Shown here: in pieces, positions 49,970 through 55,591 of the stretch
How positions within the stretch are numbered: position 1 is the first letter of the stretch
How the letters are laid out: each line of letters begins with the position of its first letter
DNA from: Mansonella perstans
Taxonomy: Eukaryota; Nematoda; Chromadorea; Rhabditida; Onchocercidae
Direction: 5' to 3'
NCBI GenBank assembly: GCA_037074765.1
Contig: JBAMDO010000294.1
Location: forward strand, 1-55,591
DNA length: 55,591 nt
Position numbers and translations under genes: made by a program
Notes under the pieces: model-generated
The model's database searches: none
Seen by the model: the letters and a program-made list of their open reading frames with translations, nothing else
Told to the model about the DNA's origin: nothing

Positions 49970-51920
49970 ATATCACCTGTTCAGTTCAAATTTAAAGAAT
50001 AATTTCAAGGCATAATTTGACGTCAAAATATTTTTTTTCTGTGTGAAGTATTTGTCAAAACCTCACTAGTCTCTCTCTTGCCTTCTGATCTTTCAATTGG
50101 GTAAAAGTAGTAAATTTTAATTCCAAACTGAACTATATATCGCTGATTCGTTGATTGGACACATGTAAGGCAATACGCAAACGATTTGTTAAGTAAACTT
50201 TACAAAAAGGTTTGGCACTTCTAAAAGATGTTTTTTTTAGAAAAAGGTGACAGATAAAAGCTATTGTCATTTATTCAAAACAATTGAATAAACATTTTTA
50301 ACAATTTTTTTTTTTGAACTTCCTCTTACCAAACAAAAAAATAAAACAAAAACATTTTAACGGATCAGGAAAAAATTCATGTTTTTAACGAACAGTAAGC
50401 AAAATTTTCAGCTCTTGCTTCAAAAAAAAAATCATTTGTGTCCGAGAGCGCTTAAATTGTTACTTAACAAACAATGAACAATTTTTTTTCGGTTTCTTTT
50501 TGATATTTTCTTTGCTGTAAAGTTTTTATTGATCTATCAAAAATTGGCTGCTTGGAAATGACTAAAAAGATTCGATAATAATATTGTGATAATACTGATA
50601 ATAGCAATTGTGCTTCCACAAATGATATCACTATTTATCATTTGTTCGTCTTTTAAATACTGGTATATAATCATAGCGTTTGAAATATGAAATTTTTTAA
50701 TTTTGTGAGTAAAAATCAGTAAAAGTTGCTTAACTTTAAAATGCGTCTTTCAATCTCTTGCTTGTCATATATTTAAACTTTTAAAAGTGAACCAAATCAC
50801 ATAAATTTGAATATCTCTTATCAAATTTTAGTAAAAAAAAATCTTGATCATAATTTTGTTTTTAATTTCAAATAAGTTATAGTTTTGTCGGATTTGTGTC
50901 TCTCCTTTCTCTCTTTTTATCTCACTTTCCCCTGTTCATACTAATTGGTTCTGCAATTTAAAATTTGTGAAAGCACATACATACAAATGGACACCCTGAC
51001 AAAAACACAAATGTACAAGTAGGTACAAAAAACATTTTTCGCAATTACGCTAGAATGCACCATCATAAAAAATGAGTTAAATTGATTATCCATAAGTAAA
51101 AAATTCATTTTATGAAATATCTAGAAAGTAAATGAGAGAGAAAGAAAGACTGAGAGAAAATAGGGAGGGAATATTGTACCAAAATAATCCTAAACAAAAG
51201 GAGTTTATGAATGAATGACTGGATTAACGAGAAAGGCTATGAGAAGAGTTATGGATAAAAGGCTCTCGTAAGAGAGAATTAAGAAATTAATTAGAAGGCA
51301 TACTTAACACTTGTCCGTTAACCTTTGTAAAAGAATTATTAACAGAATCATGATTCCACAAATTACCAACAGAAACTATGATCATGTGTTATATAGTAGT
51401 AGATGCGATGTTATTCACTATGTGATCTCTTTTTCCGGAATAAATAAACTTATCAAAATGTCCTTTAAGAACGAAACAATTAGGTCTTCAACACTGCGAA
51501 GGTGAAGCGATGAAAGATTTAAAGACATACAATACTTCATTCAAAAATTAATTTGAATTGAAATCCTAAATCGTGAAATTTTTATTTCGAATTCTAAACA
51601 AGTGCTGCGTGCTAGCCCTTGCCATTTCAATTTCCCAAATAAAATGAACTTATCCGCACTTCTAGAGTAAATCAATGTTACTGACATGAAATTTATTAAC
51701 TGAGAAAGTTTACCAATTCTCTTTAAAACATTTTTTCTGGATAAATGTAAAGACAATAGTCCTCATTTTCTTAATGGATTGATTCATAGTTTGTTGCGAC
51801 CGAATTATCTGTAAGGTAACACACTTAAAACATCATCCAATAAATTTTTTAACAATTTTTTTTTAAACTTCCTCTTTCTAAAGAAAGAAATTTTTCACCG
51901 AAATACGAGTAATGGTAGAT
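49970..51920. repeat. dispersed repeat family, member 3
   Basis: Parts match member 2 (49982-50060 with 40127-40215; 51700-51915 with 40385-40570) and member 1 (51030-51260 with 19120-19310), and 50555-50610 matches 38765-38815. This member is the longest and shows the family extends over roughly 2 kb. Confidence 0.7.
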
Positions 51921-54773
51921 GAAGAAATAAATATTGCATTCAGCTCGGTGAAAAATTATTGTTTTAGTTTGAGAAGGATTTTTTCATATAAGAGTGACTT
52001 ACGTATTTGATACTGTTGCGAATTGGATTTAGCATGTATCGCCAGTTGTAGTTTTTATTACAGTCCAGATATCAGTTACAAAAGAACACGTGCGACTGAG
52101 AATTAATATCAATTACTGTAATAGAATGACGCAGGAATAAATAAGTATCAATATTACAGATCAAATAGTGGAATTAAGAAAGAATACCAAAGGACGTGAA
52201 GATATTAATGATAATGTCTTTAGGCATTGAATCGAAGCGAGATTTAGTGTTGATGGTAGGAAATAATAGTACTGTTGAAAGAACAACACTTACACTACAA
52301 TAACAATGAATTGTTGACATGAAAGTCAATCTTTGAATAGCAAATTTTAACTCTTATTGATTTATTATTACTGGTAACGGAATTTTGTATTATGTTGAGG
52401 TTTTTCAAGTTTATTTTAATTTCTTTTCAAATCTCCTTATCGTTGCTATTTGTTATTATCGTTGCAGATTTTAGGATTTAAAACTACAATGGAAGTTTTA
52501 ATTTTTTGTTTGTTTCTATAATTATGGAAATGTCAAAAAAAAAAAAAAAATGGTATGTTTGTTGAAGTAAATTTTAATACAAGATGAATAATTTAAGAAA
52601 AATGACACATTCATGTTTCTTTGAAACATAAATTTTTCTTTGCGCACATTTTAATTTCATCTGAATGGGTAAAAGTTGAAAGAGAGAGAGGGAGTTTAAG
52701 AGAGAGTAACATTATGTTAAATTGAATTGTAATCGGAAATGTTTACTGCCTTTGTGAAAGTAGTATATAGATTGTTTTGGTTCACCATCACCTGTTATTA
52801 TATCAATGTTAAAAGAGGCAGGATATTTATTATTTTTCGGATAATGTAGTATCCGGATAATTTAAAATTTGTTTTTATGAACACAGATCTAAGTTTATTA
52901 TTATAGTCATAAAGTTAAATTGATTTTTCGATGACTTCTGAAAAAATTTAATTCTGTTTCACTCCGGCTAATTAACTTATCATTTATTTATTGATCGTTT
53001 CGTTTTAATTTTTTCATTGCTAATTTCTAATGCCTCTTTGCACTTGTGAAAGTCAAAAACGAAATTTGAAGAAAAGCGACGTTAATATTTAATTGCTTAG
53101 AAGTTCAATGAATTGAAGATTGTATGATTACGCAAGCTTTTTACTATTTTGCGAAAATTTCCATTCTTTCTAATTACGAATTAATTGATCAGTTTAAACA
53201 AATAGCCAAAACTAATAAGTTTTTATTTTTCATTTCTCAACAACAAGTAATATTTAGCGTATATATGTTGATCGCCGTGAAAATGATCAAATTTCAATCA
53301 TTCATTATGTAAATTTAAAATTGTCTTGCATTCAAGGAAGGCTCTTTCAAATTATTATAAATTATTAGACCAACGTCTTTTTTTTACCGCGCCAAAAAGT
53401 TTCGTTTTCCTAAAATTAACTTAAATTAATCAATTCAATTTTTTCCTGCTTTCGTTAAATTTTCAAACTGTGATTAATTTTTAATAAAGCATAAATAGTA
53501 ATAAGCAATTTGTGAAATGCTCAATAAAAATACAAAAATTATCGTAGACTTAGCTTTCGCGAGCAATGATTTGAGTGGATTTTTTTTTTAACTAATATTA
53601 CTTCGAAGATCAATGCCAATAGGACAGACAAATCTATAAGCTCTGCAGGATACAAATTGGAAAGTTTCGGGATTGACCGGGAATCGAAATGTAGAAATTG
53701 GTATACCATTTTCATCAAATCAATAATTCAAAAATTTTGCGTAAATTTGTATTAATACTGGATAGTTAATTTTTTTTACTACTATTCTGATCGATTGTTA
53801 ATCATATTCAATAATATATTCATTTTTCAAATTGCAATTTTTCATTTATATTCTGGAAGTTTCATCATTGATAAGTCTTATCGGTATTATCATTCAATAT
53901 ACTAATATTGCAATATTTAATTTTTCTCCAATACATTTGTTTTGCATTAGAGAAATTCACTGCTAGTAAATGTTGATATGCAATTACACCATAAAGTTTC
54001 ATTGTGTACAGTTTCCGAACAGCATATATTTTGAAACAGATCAATTAATTAATTAACTAATTGCTTATTGCTGGAAATTTTGTGAAAATTTCATTGCAAT
54101 TTCGACAAAAACGATTGAATAATATTTTTTTTCATTTATCCATTTGAGACAAATAAATTTGAAATAAAATCTTCCGAATTGTGAATTATAATGGGAAAAA
54201 ATGAAAAGACTTATTTAATACACTTTCAACATTTCTATTTTCTAAACATGAAATGAAAAGAGAGCAGAATAATGAAAGGGAGAGGAAGAGAGAGAGATGA
54301 AATAGAAAAGCAGATTTTGCTTAATATAATGTATTAATTACGGCCAGTCCATTCTTCAATATGTTTTACTTAAAACTCTTTCCCAGTTTAAAATTGAAGT
54401 TCCTGGAAGTATCTTCTAATTTAAAATTCATCAAAGTGTCTTCTAATTTAACATTCAAAATGTTTTCTAATTTAAAATTTTTGCGAAATCAATTCTAGCC
54501 GAAATATTTAATTTCCAAATTAGTTAGTTAGTTTGTTTTTCTTATTTTCAAAATTTTCATAAAGTTTATTCTTTCAAATTTCAAAATTAATCAGAAAATT
54601 TTGCGGTTAATGAAAAACAAATTCTTTGTTTTTTGATTCGAAACATATTTTACTTTGTTTCTTTGATTCGATTGAAACATATTTTTGCTTTAAGATGAAA
54701 TAGTATTGACTGATTATATTGTTGTTTTTTTCTCGAATTTTCAATTTTGCAAGAGTTTTCGAAATTGTCAAAG

Positions 54774-55001
54774 TTAGAATTTACAGGTAACTAGCTCCTG
54801 TAAAATGAATGTGCAACAGCTGGATGGATGCATTATTGCATTCAATTGTCGGTTGCTTAGCAAAGAGTTACTTGTAAAGCTTACTGCATTTTTTATCTGA
54901 GAGATAATCAATGATAGCAAAACTTCACAGGAGCTAGCTAGGATTAAAAGCTGCAAAAATATCCAAATGATCAAAGAACATTTGTTAGCTTTCGAATGCA
55001 T
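54774..55001 (-). CDS. candidate small secreted peptide, 75 aa unspliced or 46 aa spliced
   Basis: On the minus strand an ACTTTCAG acceptor (55006-55013) lies 4 nt before an ATG at 55001, the typical spliced-leader spacing. The N-terminus (MHSKANKCSLIIWIFLQLLI then LASSCEV) is a signal peptide. Unspliced, the ORF runs 75 codons to the stop at 54774-54776. A consensus intron, GTAAGC at 54884 to TTTTACAG at 54798, is exactly 87 nt with no in-frame stop; removal gives exons 54885-55001 and 54774-54797 and a 46-residue product ending ELVTCKF. Both forms keep frame. No family recognised. Confidence 0.4.
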   Translation of the reverse strand: MHSKANKCSLIIWIFLQLLILASSCEVLLSLIISQIKNAVSFTSNSLLSNRQLNAIMHPSSCCTFILQELVTCKF

Positions 55002-55591
55002 TCTTCTGAAAGTGTTGCTTAAATTGATAGCAGAAATTTGTGGGTAATTCTGAAACTAATCTAGACAAGCACATTGGATAAGTCATAAATGATAAATGAT
55101 GATAAATGTTCCCATCAAGGAAATAACAACAAATTCATCACTTTGCAATTTATCAGTTATTAATTGGAAATTATTTTTTAAAGTAAATTTTTTAAAATTT
55201 CAAAGTATTTCAAATTATGTGACATACTTGAATAATTGTAAAAAAAATTTATTAAAATGAATCAGAAAATTATTTTCATATTTGCCCATTAGGAATGGGT
55301 GAAATTTGCATTTATATCAGCAAACAATTAAAAAATTAATTAACTGAATTACTGAAAAAGACAAACGAAATGGAATTGATTAACTAAATTACTGAAAAAG
55401 ACAAACAAAATAAAATTGATTATTTAATTACTGAAAAAGACAAATAGAATGAAATTGATTACTGCTACTGTTACCATCGTTAGTTTATTGCTATGATTGT
55501 TATTACTGTTATTATTACTATTATTTGGTGGGAATGAAAGGAAAAACTCCGCGGCGGTAATTTTTTTTGCGTATTTATTTTGCGTGTAAAC
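55002..55591. other. AT-rich end of window with a 40-bp tandem repeat
   Basis: No gene. Three units of about 40 bp containing ACTGAAAAAGACAAA start at 55351, 55391 and 55430, followed by a short ATT-rich microsatellite (55495-55525). Confidence 0.7.

Larger units (their letters stand above)
47035..54773. other. gene-poor AT-rich region
   Basis: About 7.7 kb with no supported gene. Contains a purine-rich A tract (47495-47735), a 532-bp-period tandem duplication (48441-49437), dispersed repeat member 3 and scattered GA runs (51130-51170, 52681-52700, 54271-54300). ORFs here are low complexity (poly-Phe, poly-Ile). Confidence 0.6.

Overview
The window is AT-rich nuclear DNA of a multicellular parasite-type worm, most probably a nematode of the filarial/spirurid kind. 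The reasons are short introns with TTTCAG-type acceptors, several start codons lying 4 to 14 nt behind a strong splice acceptor with no upstream exon (the pattern of spliced-leader trans-splicing), an eS/uS4 ribosomal protein closest by eye to the worm form, and AT-rich intergenic DNA full of trinucleotide repeats. The species assignment is inference. One N at 41164 indicates a draft assembly.

Layout. 1-6989: AT-rich, no convincing gene; microsatellites, a perfect 22-bp palindrome and a short Tyr-Cys/Asn-Asp minisatellite ORF. 6990-12280: a transposon graveyard of higher GC: a minus-strand degenerate non-LTR retrotransposon (motifs from the pre-RT region through the YADD box to the C-terminal His/Cys region), split by a solo LTR; two further solo LTRs of the same family; and a long inverted repeat whose right arm is interrupted by the third LTR. 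12900-13510: minus-strand coding-like remnants. 13580-15425 and 23900-25955: a direct segmental duplication about 10.3 kb apart, each copy carrying the same 102-nt exon. Between the copies lie up to four small predicted secreted-protein genes. 25169-28667: the remainder of the gene to which the duplicated exon belongs (unrecognised, beta-propeller-like start). 29038-30526 (minus): RPS9, convergent with it. 31437-32220: a small single-pass membrane protein. 33135-37188: RRP9/U3-55K, nine exons, WD40. 37189-45350: gene-poor, with a degenerate minisatellite and members of a dispersed repeat family. 45357-47034: a zinc-finger gene that carries an in-frame TGA between its two fingers. 47035-55591: gene-poor, with tandem duplications and one minus-strand small secreted-peptide candidate at the far end.

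The two confidently named genes are both ribosome genes: RPS9 is a small-subunit protein (and is itself needed for early 18S processing), and RRP9 is the U3 snoRNP WD40 protein acting in 18S rRNA maturation. They are 2.6 kb apart in divergent orientation with one unrelated small gene between them. The rest is fast-evolving or mobile: small secreted proteins, an unplaced zinc-finger gene and repeats. Exon boundaries were set by hand from splice consensus and reading phase; all phases given close exactly. No bacterial-type genes, CRISPR arrays, or confident tRNA/rRNA genes were seen.
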